64,000 bases of DNA, taken from the NCBI GenBank assembly GCA_963707125.1, contig CAVPOU010000018.1:62001-126000 (forward strand). The letters run 5' to 3'. This DNA comes from CAVPDE01 sp963707125 (lineage in GTDB: Bacteria > Desulfobacterota > DSM-4660 > Desulfatiglandales > HGW-15). The translations under genes and the position numbers were made by a program. The notes under the pieces are model-generated. The model worked only from the letters and a program-made list of their open reading frames with translations, was not told the origin of the DNA and did no database searches. The first letter of the stretch is position 1. Every line of letters begins with the position of its first letter. Positions 49,461 to 57,684 of the stretch are shown one piece after another.

Positions 49461-50561
49461 ATGGAAGACAAAAAGATTGGTTTCGGACCGAGTGGACCGG
49501 CAGCCGGGCTCATTCAATTGATCATCCTAACCATCGTCGGGATTCTCTTATTTGTCTACGGGATCTCGGTAGATCTCATTGTTATGAAAATCATTCCTGC
49601 ATCCCTTCTCATGTTGGTTGCTCTCGGCCATCTGGCTCTCCTTGGGGATAACTTCCCCTTTGCACCCCCCGGAGGAAAATGGACACCCGATAAGTCGAGG
49701 TTTACCGCAGGTCTCGGGATGACTTTGATCTGGGCCGTCTTCACGCTCATCTTCCTCCTTTTTGTGAGATATGTTTATCCACAGTGGCCTGTTGGCCCCG
49801 TCTATCTCTGGTTCGGAGTGATTGCATTCTGGCTTACCCTGCTTTATGGGATCAACTGGAACGGTTGGCCCTTCAAGGGGCGTGTTCACCCTTGGGGAAC
49901 CATGGCAGTCAGTTTCATCATCATTATGGTGATTTCTATAGTCATATGGAACGGTCTGACCAATCTGGACGGGACGCCTTTTGCAGGCAGTCCGATGGAT
50001 CATAAAGGCCCGCTCAATGTCAATTGGTTGACAGGGTACCTTGTCTGGAGCATCGCCTGGTTTTTCATCTTCAACCCGGTCTTCACCACTCAAGGATGGC
50101 CGTTCGGAAAATGGGGACACCCCGGCGCGGCAGTCGGACAGACGATTCTTGCCCATCTATTGGGCTACATCTGCTGGAATGGAAGTCTGGTGCTTGGCAT
50201 GAGCCCAACGTTTTCCTTCGCCGCCGTCGCTTCATCGATCATCTTATGGTCCTTGGCCTATTCCTGGCACCTCCAGTTCTGGGGAATCACGAAATACACT
50301 CTTTTTAAAAGGGCCCTTGCGGCATTCATTGTGGTATGCGTTGTCACCGTCATTTGGATCATCCTTATGAGAGCAATCCTTGGGCCTGCGGCTGAGGCCA
50401 TTGCAGCAAAGAAGCTCCCTGCAGACATTAATATCCTCATCATTTACGTTAACCTTTGCGTCATCGGCCCGGCGCTCATCCCCCACAACGCCTTCTGGTT
50501 GAGATGGCCGCTGACACTGCCGACGCCCCCGGGAACACCGCCGCCTGATCAAGCTGGATAG
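49461..50561 (+). CDS. Polytopic membrane protein of unknown function in the phenol cluster
   Basis: Protein of 366 residues with about ten membrane segments (for example LIQLIILTIVGILLFVYGI, LGMTLIWAVFTLIFLLFV, MAVSFIIIMVISIVIW, ALAAFIVVCVVTVIWIIL). A motif is doubled: NGWPFKGRVHPWGT near residue 137 and QGWPFGKWGHPGAA near residue 214, which suggests an internal repeat with paired Trp, Gly and His. I do not recognise the family. GGAGAGGAATT precedes ATG 49461. Its place between ppsB and the first UbiD gene suggests a linked role, perhaps uptake or efflux of a phenolic compound, CO2 or bicarbonate; this is inference. Confidence 0.75.
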   Translation: MEDKKIGFGPSGPAAGLIQLIILTIVGILLFVYGISVDLIVMKIIPASLLMLVALGHLALLGDNFPFAPPGGKWTPDKSRFTAGLGMTLIWAVFTLIFLLFVRYVYPQWPVGPVYLWFGVIAFWLTLLYGINWNGWPFKGRVHPWGTMAVSFIIIMVISIVIWNGLTNLDGTPFAGSPMDHKGPLNVNWLTGYLVWSIAWFFIFNPVFTTQGWPFGKWGHPGAAVGQTILAHLLGYICWNGSLVLGMSPTFSFAAVASSIILWSLAYSWHLQFWGITKYTLFKRALAAFIVVCVVTVIWIILMRAILGPAAEAIAAKKLPADINILIIYVNLCVIGPALIPHNAFWLRWPLTLPTPPGTPPPDQAG

Positions 50562-50768
50562 CCTGGCGAGCCCTTGGAGCTGTCGATCTATCCACACCAA
50601 TAGCGGGGGAGGGGGAAGAGTGATTTTCCCCATTCCCCGCGGTTGCATTGATATGGAGAGAAAAAGCCTAATGCAGGCATCTGGCCGCAACCAAAGACGT
50701 ACTTCTATGCACCTTGCGAAGAAGTTTTTGTCTAAGACCCTAAGTTTTTTTCATAGGTTCGTGAAATC

Positions 50769-50783
50769 ATAAGACGGACTTAT
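50769..50783 (+). promoter_or_regulatory. LysR-type operator ATAAG-N5-CTTAT, site 3 (first UbiD gene)
   Basis: ATAAG-ACGGA-CTTAT, a perfect T-N11-A box, with a second ATAAG half-site at 50791-50795 and a TTGACA 37 nt downstream of the box start. Spacing is identical to site 2 at ppsA. Confidence 0.75.
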
Positions 50784-50805
50784 GAATATCATAAGAAAAA
50801 ACGAA

Positions 50806-50836
50806 TTGACACGTTACCTTACTTAGTCAATGTTAC
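50806..50836 (+). promoter_or_regulatory. Probable activator-dependent promoter of the carboxylase genes
   Basis: TTGACA (50806-50811), 19-nt spacer, TGTTAC (50831-50836). The weak -10 and long spacer match the ppsA promoter layout and suggest dependence on the LysR protein. Confidence 0.55.
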
Positions 50837-50962
50837 TTTTGAGTTTTGCCGACCTGCAACCCAAACAACCTATTCACAAGACAGCCTTTCCGCATATCAA
50901 ACTTATTGAACCCCGCATGAACGTTTCGCGGGAACAGCCTAAGAGAGGAGGATAGGAACGCT

Positions 50963-52384
50963 ATGAAAGACCTTAGAGATTTCATCGCAACGTGCGAAAA
51001 AGAGGGCGAACTGCGCCGGGTCAAAGCGGAGGTCGACTGGGATCTCGAGCTTTCCCATATCTGCAAAGTCGTTGAGGAAAAAGCAGGACCCGCGCTGCTG
51101 TTCGAGAACGTGAAGGGATATAAGAGCCCGGTCTTGACCGGTGCCTTCGCCACCACCAAGAGGCTGGCCATCATCCTTGGAAAAAGCACGAACCTCTCCA
51201 TGGTTGAGCTTACAAAGGAGTGGGTCGCAGTTTCCGCAAAAGAAGTCATCCAGGCAAAGGAAGTGAAAGACGGCCCCATCTTCGAAAACATTCTTGAAGG
51301 CGATAAAGTCGATACCTTTGCCTTCCCTTCACCTAAGTTTTATGAACTGGACGGCGGTCGTTACTTCGGAACCGCTGTATTCATGACAATTCAGGACCCC
51401 GACACAGGCGACATTAACCTCGGCACTTACAGGATGGGCGTCCTGGACAGCAAAACCGTCGGTGTGCAGCTCCTCAAAGGAAAGAAGGGGGACAGGATCC
51501 TGAAGAAGTATGGAAAGAAAGGCAAGAAGATGCCCGCGTGCGCCATCATCGGCGGCGATCCCCTGCATATCTTTGCAGGCGCCGCAACAGTGCCCGGCGC
51601 AAAAAGCGGTTACGATGTGGTTGGAACCCTGCGCGGTTCGCCCGTGGAGGTCGTGAAAGGGCAGTTCAGCGGCCTTCCTTTTCCGGCTGCTGCAGAGATC
51701 GTGCTGGAGGGGGAGATCGATGCCGAGCATCTGAGAAACGAAGGGCCCTTCGGCGAGTATACGGGCTATTACACGGAAGAGCTCATCAAGCCTATTCCCA
51801 AACCTGCCCTCGACGTCAAGCGCGTCTATTACAGGAACAACCCCATCCTCTGGGAAACGAGCGTGGGCAGGCCGGTGGGGGATCAGCACATGCTCTATGC
51901 CTTTGTGCGGAATGCCAGCTTGTGGGCGGAGCTGAGCAAGATGCAGATTCCCGGCATCAAGACGGTATACACGATGCCGGAAGCCTCGGGACGCTTCTGG
52001 GTGGTCATCTCCGTGCAGCAGATGTATCCGGGTCATGCGGATCAGGTGGCCGCAGCGGTCATTGCCAGCAACACGGGCACTTACGGGATCAAGGGCATTA
52101 TTATCGTGGACGATGATATTAGTGCGGACGATCTTCCGAGGGTGTGGTGGGCGCTCGGCACCCGCTACAATCCGGCCCGCGGCACGCAGATTATTAACAG
52201 AGGCAGATCCACCCCCCTGGATCCAGCCCTTGGGTCGGACGAAAACAAGTTCATCACCTCACGGATCATCCTGGATGCTACGATACCTTTTGACTGGAAG
52301 GTCAAACCCACGGAGATCAAGCTCACAGAGAGCGTCATGGCCAAAGTGAAGGCCAGGTGGAAAGAATACGGACTCGATGACTAG
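50963..52384 (+). CDS. UbiD-family decarboxylase, probable phenylphosphate carboxylase large subunit
   Basis: UbiD-fold protein of 473 residues that should use prenylated FMN. Early features are LRDFIATCEKEGELRRVKAE and WDLELSHICKVVEEK; the active-site Glu segment is NEGPFGEYTGYYTEE; the C-terminal half has AEASG-like MPEASGRFWVVISVQ. In Thauera two UbiD-like subunits (PpcA and PpcB), PpcC and PpcD form phenylphosphate carboxylase, which makes 4-hydroxybenzoate from phenylphosphate and CO2. This gene and that at 53806 are the best candidates for PpcA/PpcB; which is which cannot be told here. GAGGAGG lies before ATG 50963, and a promoter with a LysR box lies upstream. Confidence 0.83.
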   Translation: MKDLRDFIATCEKEGELRRVKAEVDWDLELSHICKVVEEKAGPALLFENVKGYKSPVLTGAFATTKRLAIILGKSTNLSMVELTKEWVAVSAKEVIQAKEVKDGPIFENILEGDKVDTFAFPSPKFYELDGGRYFGTAVFMTIQDPDTGDINLGTYRMGVLDSKTVGVQLLKGKKGDRILKKYGKKGKKMPACAIIGGDPLHIFAGAATVPGAKSGYDVVGTLRGSPVEVVKGQFSGLPFPAAAEIVLEGEIDAEHLRNEGPFGEYTGYYTEELIKPIPKPALDVKRVYYRNNPILWETSVGRPVGDQHMLYAFVRNASLWAELSKMQIPGIKTVYTMPEASGRFWVVISVQQMYPGHADQVAAAVIASNTGTYGIKGIIIVDDDISADDLPRVWWALGTRYNPARGTQIINRGRSTPLDPALGSDENKFITSRIILDATIPFDWKVKPTEIKLTESVMAKVKARWKEYGLDD

Positions 52385-52390
52385 AAGCAT

Positions 52391-52416
52391 GTCTCCCCCT
52401 GCCTCCATGCAGGGGG
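52391..52416 (+). promoter_or_regulatory. Intercistronic hairpin after the first UbiD gene
   Basis: CTCCCCCTGC-CTCCAT-GCAGGGGGAG, a 10-bp perfect stem, 7 nt after the UbiD stop and 10 nt before the Shine-Dalgarno of the next gene. No U-run. It may protect the upstream transcript. Confidence 0.6.
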
Positions 52417-52435
52417 AGAATACAAGGAGGAGACT

Positions 52436-52993
52436 ATGGCCGGTGAAAAGGATCTGGGAAAAGCAAAGGAGAAGGCAAAAAACGTCAAGCTGTTCGCTCA
52501 TGATATCCACGGTGTGCTGACACCCAACACCTTCATGGTCGATATTGAAGGAAAGCGCAGGTACACCTTCTGGCACATGGATGGGTTCGGCGACCTCTCC
52601 CTCCATATGAACGGCGTCAAGCCTGTCTATCTGGATACCTCTTCCATTGATGACGAAGGCCTCTATCGCGCCAAGGAGTTAAAGCTCGAAAAGAACTACT
52701 ACAAGGTGACGGACAGGTGGGCCAAGATCGAGGAACTGAAAAAGGAACTGGGGATCGGCAATGAAAACGTCGGGTTCATCGGATGCGAGATCACGGACCT
52801 CGGCATCATGAAAAAGGTCGGCTTTTCGGTGGCCACTGCAGATGCCATCGATGAGGCCAAAGCAATTGCCGACTATGTGACGACTGCGCCGGGCGGAAGA
52901 GGACCCATCAGGGAGGTTTGCGAATTCATACTGAGGTCTATGGGCAAGTGGGACGAATGGGTCGATAAGGTGACCAAGATGGGCTACAAGTAG
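52436..52993 (+). CDS. KdsC-like HAD protein, probably catalytically altered
   Basis: HAD-superfamily protein of 185 residues with the KdsC/C0 layout. Motif I is AHDIHGVLTPN, so the nucleophile Asp is kept but the usual second Asp (DxD) is His. The later metal-binding GDD motif reads GCEITDLGIMK, so an Asp is lost. The C-terminus GGRGPIREVCEFILRSMGKW is otherwise KdsC-like. Loss of key residues suggests a structural or regulatory partner. It is paralogous to the next gene, 36 nt downstream. Only one such subunit (PpcD) is described for Thauera phenylphosphate carboxylase, so the doubling here is notable. Confidence 0.75.
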   Translation: MAGEKDLGKAKEKAKNVKLFAHDIHGVLTPNTFMVDIEGKRRYTFWHMDGFGDLSLHMNGVKPVYLDTSSIDDEGLYRAKELKLEKNYYKVTDRWAKIEELKKELGIGNENVGFIGCEITDLGIMKKVGFSVATADAIDEAKAIADYVTTAPGGRGPIREVCEFILRSMGKWDEWVDKVTKMGYK

Positions 52994-53029
52994 GCCCCTT
53001 GCCTGAAACACGACACAGGAGGATAGAAG

Positions 53030-53572
53030 ATGAAGAGTGAACAGGAAGCGCTTGAGAAAGCCAAAAAGGTCAAGTTTGTGATCCTCGATATCCACGGCGT
53101 GTTGACGGACTGCGTGCTCTACTACGCCGACGACGGGAAAAAATCCGAAATGTTCTCTCTCCACGATCGCCTGGGATGCAAGGCCCTGGTCGAAGGCGGC
53201 ATCGGCGTGGCCTTCCTGACCAGCAAGATCACCCGGACCGATGAGCAGGTGGGCAGCGTGTATGGTGTGCCTCCGGAAAAACTCTGGGGCACATCCGCCA
53301 AAATCGGCAAGCTCGACGAGTTCGAGAAAGAAACCGGCCTCAAGGATGAGGACATCTGCTACGTCGGTGATGAAATGATCGATCTGGGCGTCATGAGAAG
53401 AGCGGGCTTCTCTGTGGCCCCGGGCGATGCTTCGGCGCAGGCGAGAGAGGATGCCCACTACGTCACCAAAGCGGGCGGCGGCAAAGGCGTGGTCAGGGAA
53501 CTGGCCCAGTTCATCCTGACCGCCCAGGGAAAATGGGCGGCAGTGGCCGAGAAACTGAGCAAGGTGGGCTGA
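53030..53572 (+). CDS. ppcD: KdsC-like HAD protein, phenylphosphate carboxylase delta subunit-like
   Basis: HAD protein of 180 residues. Motif I is ILDIHGVLTDC (DxH instead of DxD), while the metal motif is intact as GDEMIDLGVM, and GGGKGVVRELAQFILTAQGKW ends it as in KdsC. PpcD of Thauera is an 18-kDa HAD-type subunit needed for phenylphosphate conversion, probably for dephosphorylation. Size, fold and neighbourhood (UbiD genes on both sides, PpcC downstream) fit. AGGAGG lies before ATG 53030. It keeps more catalytic residues than its twin at 52436. Confidence 0.78.
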   Translation: MKSEQEALEKAKKVKFVILDIHGVLTDCVLYYADDGKKSEMFSLHDRLGCKALVEGGIGVAFLTSKITRTDEQVGSVYGVPPEKLWGTSAKIGKLDEFEKETGLKDEDICYVGDEMIDLGVMRRAGFSVAPGDASAQAREDAHYVTKAGGGKGVVRELAQFILTAQGKWAAVAEKLSKVG

Positions 53573-53602
53573 AGTAGTCCCGCATTCGCAAAATTAAACA
53601 TC

Positions 53603-53713
53603 CCTCCCCCTCGACGGGGGAGGGCCAGGGTGGGGGTGAAAAAGAAGAGCCTTATTCCTCAGTTTCTTTGTTTCCCCCTCCCCTTAATCCCCTCCCACCA
53701 GGGGAGGGGAAAA
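53603..53713. repeat. Two C/G-rich palindromes between ppcD and the next UbiD gene
   Basis: CCCTCCCCC-TCGAC-GGGGGAGGG at 53603-53625 is a perfect hairpin, and TTTCCCCCTCCCC...GGGGAGGGGAAA at 53670-53713 is a second one. Both belong to the R5 type. Neither has a U-run. The interval to the start at 53806 is ~230 nt. Confidence 0.65.
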
Positions 53714-53805
53714 TCATAGTATGACAAATCCTGAAAAGGGATTTGGCAATCGCAACAATCAAAGTGGAGACAGAAGATCTCCAAGAACCCATAAGGAGGC
53801 TTACC

Positions 53806-55254
53806 TTGGCAGGATATCCGATTTACAAAGACAACAGGGAATTCATCAAAGGGCTGGAGAAACATGGCGAACTCGTGACCGTCAAGCAGGAAGTGGATTG
53901 GGATCTGGAGATGGGCGCCATTGTTCGAAGGGTGTGCGAGAAAAAACTCCCCTCCCCTTATTTCAAAAAGATCAAAGACTATCCGGGATTCGAAGCCTTG
54001 GGCGCGCCTCTCGCCACGTACAAGCGGCTGGCCATTGCCCTGGGCATGGACCCCGCTTCCACGGTCCCCCAGATTGCAGACGAGTACGTCCGTCGGACAT
54101 CAGGCGAACCGATCAATCCGATCGTCGTGGACAAGAAAAAAGCCCCCTGCAAGGAGAACATCCTCCTCGGCAAGGACGCGGACCTCTTCAAGCTACCGGG
54201 GCCCATGGTCCACGACGGAGACGGCGGCCGATACCTCTGTACGTGGCACTTCGTGGTGGCCAAGGATCCGGACAACGGGATGATCAACTGGGGCATGTAT
54301 CGTCAGATGGTCTTTGATGAGAAGACCATGGTCGGCCCCGTGCTTCCTTTCTCGGACATGGGCAAGATGTTCCACGGAAAGTATGTCCCCCGGAACAAAC
54401 CCATGCCTTTTGCCACGGTGATCAGTTGCGATCCACTTTCGGGGGTGGCCGCTTGTGCCCCCTCCCCCATCCCCGAGGATCAGTTCACAGGGATGCTGAT
54501 GGGAAAACCCGTCGAAGTGGTGAAATGCGAAACCTGCGATCTTGAGGTCCCGGCCCATGCGGAGATCATTATCGAAGGAGAGGTGCTCCCCAATCTTATG
54601 ATCGAAGAGGCCCCTTTCGGGGAGTATACGGGATACCGTACTTCGCCGAGAGAGCCTAGAACAGTCTACCGTGTAAAGGCGATCACTTATCGCAACAACC
54701 CGATCATAGCGGTTTCCAACATGGGCATTCCCACGGATGAAGGCCAACTTCTCCGCTCTTTCTCTCTGGGTCTGGAGATGCGAAAGCTTCTGGAAAGCCA
54801 GGGAATTCCCATCACCGGGGTCTATATGCTTCCCGAATCGACCCACCATATGGTCGTCGTGGGGGTCAAACCTGCTTACAGCGGCATCGCTTCCCAGATC
54901 GCAAACCTGATCTACGGGAGCAAACTGAGCCCCTGGTTTCATATGGTCGTCGTGGTCGACCAGGATACGGACATCTACGACAAGGATGAGGTCATCCATG
55001 CTTTGTCGACCAAGTGCCATCCGATCACAGGGATTCATAAATACGAAAACGCTCCCGGCACCCCCCTGAATCCTTACATGAGCCCCGAGGATCGGAAATG
55101 GAGCCGAGGGGCCAAGGTGCTTTTTGATTGCACCTTTCCTCTTAGCTGGCCCAAGTCGGACCTGCCCATCAAGGTGGCTTTCAACACGGTTTATCCCAAA
55201 GACATCCAGGAAAAGGTTCTCGCTAACTGGAAGAAATACGGGTTCAAAGATTAA
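53806..55254 (+). CDS. UbiD-family decarboxylase, probable phenylphosphate carboxylase large subunit (second)
   Basis: UbiD-fold protein of 482 residues. Early WDLEMGAIVRRVCEKK, then PGPMVHDGDGGRYLCTWH, an active-site Glu segment EEAPFGEYTGYRTSPRE, and MLPESTHHMVVVGVKP. The start is TTG at 53806, because AAGGAGG lies 6 nt upstream; the in-frame upstream codons to 53743 have no support. PpcC follows 11 nt after the stop, an arrangement that ties this UbiD to the carboxylase core. With the gene at 50963 it is the likely PpcA/PpcB pair. Confidence 0.83.
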   Translation: MAGYPIYKDNREFIKGLEKHGELVTVKQEVDWDLEMGAIVRRVCEKKLPSPYFKKIKDYPGFEALGAPLATYKRLAIALGMDPASTVPQIADEYVRRTSGEPINPIVVDKKKAPCKENILLGKDADLFKLPGPMVHDGDGGRYLCTWHFVVAKDPDNGMINWGMYRQMVFDEKTMVGPVLPFSDMGKMFHGKYVPRNKPMPFATVISCDPLSGVAACAPSPIPEDQFTGMLMGKPVEVVKCETCDLEVPAHAEIIIEGEVLPNLMIEEAPFGEYTGYRTSPREPRTVYRVKAITYRNNPIIAVSNMGIPTDEGQLLRSFSLGLEMRKLLESQGIPITGVYMLPESTHHMVVVGVKPAYSGIASQIANLIYGSKLSPWFHMVVVVDQDTDIYDKDEVIHALSTKCHPITGIHKYENAPGTPLNPYMSPEDRKWSRGAKVLFDCTFPLSWPKSDLPIKVAFNTVYPKDIQEKVLANWKKYGFKD

Positions 55255-55265
55255 GGAGAAAATCA

Positions 55266-55523
55266 ATGGCGAAAAAAGAATACGATACCTATGTCCTGAC
55301 CGATCTGGCTTTGGTTCCTGAAGACAAGGAACTGGAAATGATCCTTCGTGATCTGACACCCGCTGACAGGCGGTACAAATATCGCAGCTTTTTCGCGTCC
55401 GCCATGGTGTCGAGAAATGAGAAGAAATACCCGGACAAGCTCTGGGTTCGCCTGGGAAGGGGACAGCTCCAGGAAAAACCCTGGTCCGTCAAGATCGTCA
55501 AAGAGGTGAACAAGTTCCAATAA
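55266..55523 (+). CDS. ppcC: Phenylphosphate carboxylase small (gamma) subunit-like
   Basis: Protein of 85 residues with no strong general motif (EYDTYVLTDLALVPEDKELE, LTPADRRYKYRSFFASAM). Length (~10 kDa) and position just after a UbiD subunit match PpcC, the small subunit of phenylphosphate carboxylase. AAGGAGA precedes ATG 55266, 11 nt from the upstream stop. The call rests mainly on size and context. Confidence 0.65.
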   Translation: MAKKEYDTYVLTDLALVPEDKELEMILRDLTPADRRYKYRSFFASAMVSRNEKKYPDKLWVRLGRGQLQEKPWSVKIVKEVNKFQ

Positions 55524-55597
55524 CAGGTTGCTGAAGAAGGCCATGTTCGCAGCTTGCTCAAAAACGCTTAGATACAAGGCGCCGGGAAAAAGTAACG
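55524..55597. repeat. Truncated R2 repeat
   Basis: CAGGTTGCTGAAGAAGGCC, GTTCGCAGCTTGCTCAAAAACGC and TAGATACAAGGCGCC match the left part of R2 copies at 40706 and 59938. The right half is missing. A separate ACTGAGTA...TACTCAGT inverted pair follows at 55606-55656. Confidence 0.65.
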
Positions 55598-55692
55598 AGT
55601 CCTGAGGACTGAGTAAAACAAGGAAATAAAACTCTGCAAATCTACTCAGTCCTCATCACTCATCGCTCAGTCCTTTCCTTTGACCACGAGGG

Positions 55693-57072
55693 GTGGTTTT
55701 GAAAGCTCATCGGACACTCAGAGATTTCATCCAAGTGTTGAGGGCCGAGGGGGAGTTGCTCTCCCTCTCAAAACCCTTTGACCCGAAATACGAGATTTCC
55801 ACGATCATCTCCGAACTGGGGAAGAGGAAAGCGCCGGCCATCCTCTTCGAAAAGGCCAAGGGGTTTCAGATCTCCGTCATAGGAAATCTCTTTGGAACCA
55901 TCAGACGTCTCTCTCTCGCCCTGGGGATTGGAGAAGACCGTCTTCTCGAAGACGTCATCCCGAGGCTGGAGAAGAGGATACCCCCTGTTTCGATTTCGGA
56001 AGACCTCACTCAGGTGGTCAACGTCCCCAGAGGGAAGGTGGACCTTCTCAAAGTCCTTCCTGCGTTGACTCACTACTCGAAGGATTCAGGCCCTTACATC
56101 ACTTCAGGCATCTCTTCGGCCAGAGATCCGAAAACCGGCGTCACCGGACGTGGGCTCCATCGCATGGAGGTGAGGGGGAAAAACATCCTAGGCATTTCCC
56201 TCCTCAATCCTCCTCTCGCCGACATCTACGCACAGCACAGGAGGGAGGGGAAAAAGATGGAGATCGCCACGGTGATCGGTGTTCCGCCCGCCGTCTTCAT
56301 CGCCTCCATCTTCAAAGTCCCTGCCGGAATAGACAAGCTCTCCGTGGCAGGGGGACTCAAGGGAGAACCTGTGGAGACGACGATGGCCCGGACCGTGGAT
56401 GTGGATATCCCCGCCCATGGAGAGATCGTCATCGAAGGGTACATTGACCCCAGGGATAAAGAGGAGGATGGGACTCTCGGCGAATCCAGCGGTTATTACA
56501 TGGCCTTTGGAAAGAGCCCGACCATCCACGTCACCGGCCTCAGGTACAGAAAAGGGGCTTTGTACCATGCCGTCGTGCCCTGGGCCCGTGAAGTGGACAG
56601 TCTCCTTTATCTCGTTCATGGCCTTGACTTCATCCCCAAAATGAGAAGGGAGATCCCCTCACTCCGTCAGATCCATTTGGTTCCCATGACATTCGGCTCC
56701 CACGTGGTCATGAGCATCGACTCAGACCATAAGGGAGAAATACGGAGGGCGCTCACGTTAGCGCTCTCCTTTACCAGCGTCAAGAAGGCGGTCATGGTCG
56801 ATGTGGATGTGAACCCGGAGGACGGCCAGGAGGTAGAGTGGGCTCTGGCCACACGATTCCAGGCAGACCGGGATCTGATCGTCATTCCTGAGCTCAGGGG
56901 GCAGCCCATTGATCCTTCCTCCAGATGGACCGGGGAGGGCTTCCTCACCACCAAGATGGGCCTGGATGCCACCCGCCCCAAGAAAGAGGGGTTTGAGAAG
57001 GTCGATGTTCCTGAAGATGTGAAGCGTCGGTTATCTCCTGTGCTGAAGGACCTGATTGGGAGGATGAAATGA
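55693..57072 (+). CDS. UbiD-family decarboxylase, third copy, coupled to ubiX
   Basis: UbiD-fold protein of 459 residues. It keeps LRDFIQVLRAEGELLSL, YISSGISSARDP-like YITSGISSARDPKTG and HVVMSIDSDHKGEIRR. The active-site region reads DGTLGESSGYYMAFG, so the catalytic Glu is kept but its surroundings differ from the PFGEYTGY of the other two. The start is GTG at 55693 or TTG at 55699, both after GAGGGG. The ubiX ATG overlaps its stop by 4 nt. In Thauera an extra UbiD-like and UbiX-like pair (orf7, orf8) also sits in the phenol cluster. It may act on a different phenolic acid. Confidence 0.8.
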   Translation: MVLKAHRTLRDFIQVLRAEGELLSLSKPFDPKYEISTIISELGKRKAPAILFEKAKGFQISVIGNLFGTIRRLSLALGIGEDRLLEDVIPRLEKRIPPVSISEDLTQVVNVPRGKVDLLKVLPALTHYSKDSGPYITSGISSARDPKTGVTGRGLHRMEVRGKNILGISLLNPPLADIYAQHRREGKKMEIATVIGVPPAVFIASIFKVPAGIDKLSVAGGLKGEPVETTMARTVDVDIPAHGEIVIEGYIDPRDKEEDGTLGESSGYYMAFGKSPTIHVTGLRYRKGALYHAVVPWAREVDSLLYLVHGLDFIPKMRREIPSLRQIHLVPMTFGSHVVMSIDSDHKGEIRRALTLALSFTSVKKAVMVDVDVNPEDGQEVEWALATRFQADRDLIVIPELRGQPIDPSSRWTGEGFLTTKMGLDATRPKKEGFEKVDVPEDVKRRLSPVLKDLIGRMK

Positions 57073-57668
57073 AAAGACTGGTGGTGGGTATCTCAGGGGC
57101 CACAGGCGCCATTTATGGGATCAGGCTTCTCGAGTTCCTGTCCAAGACCGATGTGGAGACTCACTTAGTGATTTCCGACTCTGCAGAGAAAACCATCCGC
57201 ATGGAAACGCACTGGACCCTGGAGCAGGTGAAAGCGCTTGCCACTGCCACCTACAACATGGAGGACGTGGGGGCTGATATCTCAAGCGGCTCTTTTCACA
57301 CAGAAGGCATGGTCGTCATCCCCTGCTCCATCAAGAGCCTTTCCGCCATTGCCAATTCCTACAACGAGAATCTCCTGATCCGCGCCGCCGACGTAGCCTT
57401 GAAGGAGAGGCGGAAACTGGTCCTTGTGGTGAGAGAGACCCCTCTTCACAGGGGCCACCTGAGCCTGATGCTCAATGTGGCCGACGCGGGAGCACTGCTC
57501 CTTCCTCCGATCCCGGCTTTTTACTTTCTTCCAAAGACCCTGGACGATATCATCAATCATACGGTGGGGAGGGTTCTCGATGTCTTCGGGATCGACCACA
57601 GCCTTTTCAACCGCTGGGGAAGCAAGAAATTGAAGAATGCCCTGAAAAAGAAAGGAACCCCCAATTAA
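57069..57668 (+). CDS. ubiX: UbiX flavin prenyltransferase
   Basis: Protein of 199 residues, standard for UbiX/Pad1. Motifs: VVGISGATGAIYGIRLLEFL (FMN-binding N-terminus), SGSFHTEGMVVIPCS and VVRETPLHRGHLSLMLNVADAGA. UbiX joins a dimethylallyl group to FMN to make the prenylated FMN that UbiD enzymes need. Its ATG overlaps the stop of the third UbiD gene (ATGA), and a riboflavin-kinase-like gene follows directly. Confidence 0.92.
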   Translation: MKRLVVGISGATGAIYGIRLLEFLSKTDVETHLVISDSAEKTIRMETHWTLEQVKALATATYNMEDVGADISSGSFHTEGMVVIPCSIKSLSAIANSYNENLLIRAADVALKERRKLVLVVRETPLHRGHLSLMLNVADAGALLLPPIPAFYFLPKTLDDIINHTVGRVLDVFGIDHSLFNRWGSKKLKNALKKKGTPN

Positions 57669-57684
57669 GATTCACGGGAAAATT

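Larger units (their letters stand above)
50562..50962. promoter_or_regulatory. Control region in front of the first UbiD gene
   Basis: Contains a hairpin (GCGGGG...CCCCGC, 50604-50641) after the membrane protein gene, an R4 fragment (GGCATCTGGCCGCAACCAAAG, 50675 onward), the LysR-type box and promoter listed separately, and a ~120-nt leader. No gene is seen. Confidence 0.6.
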
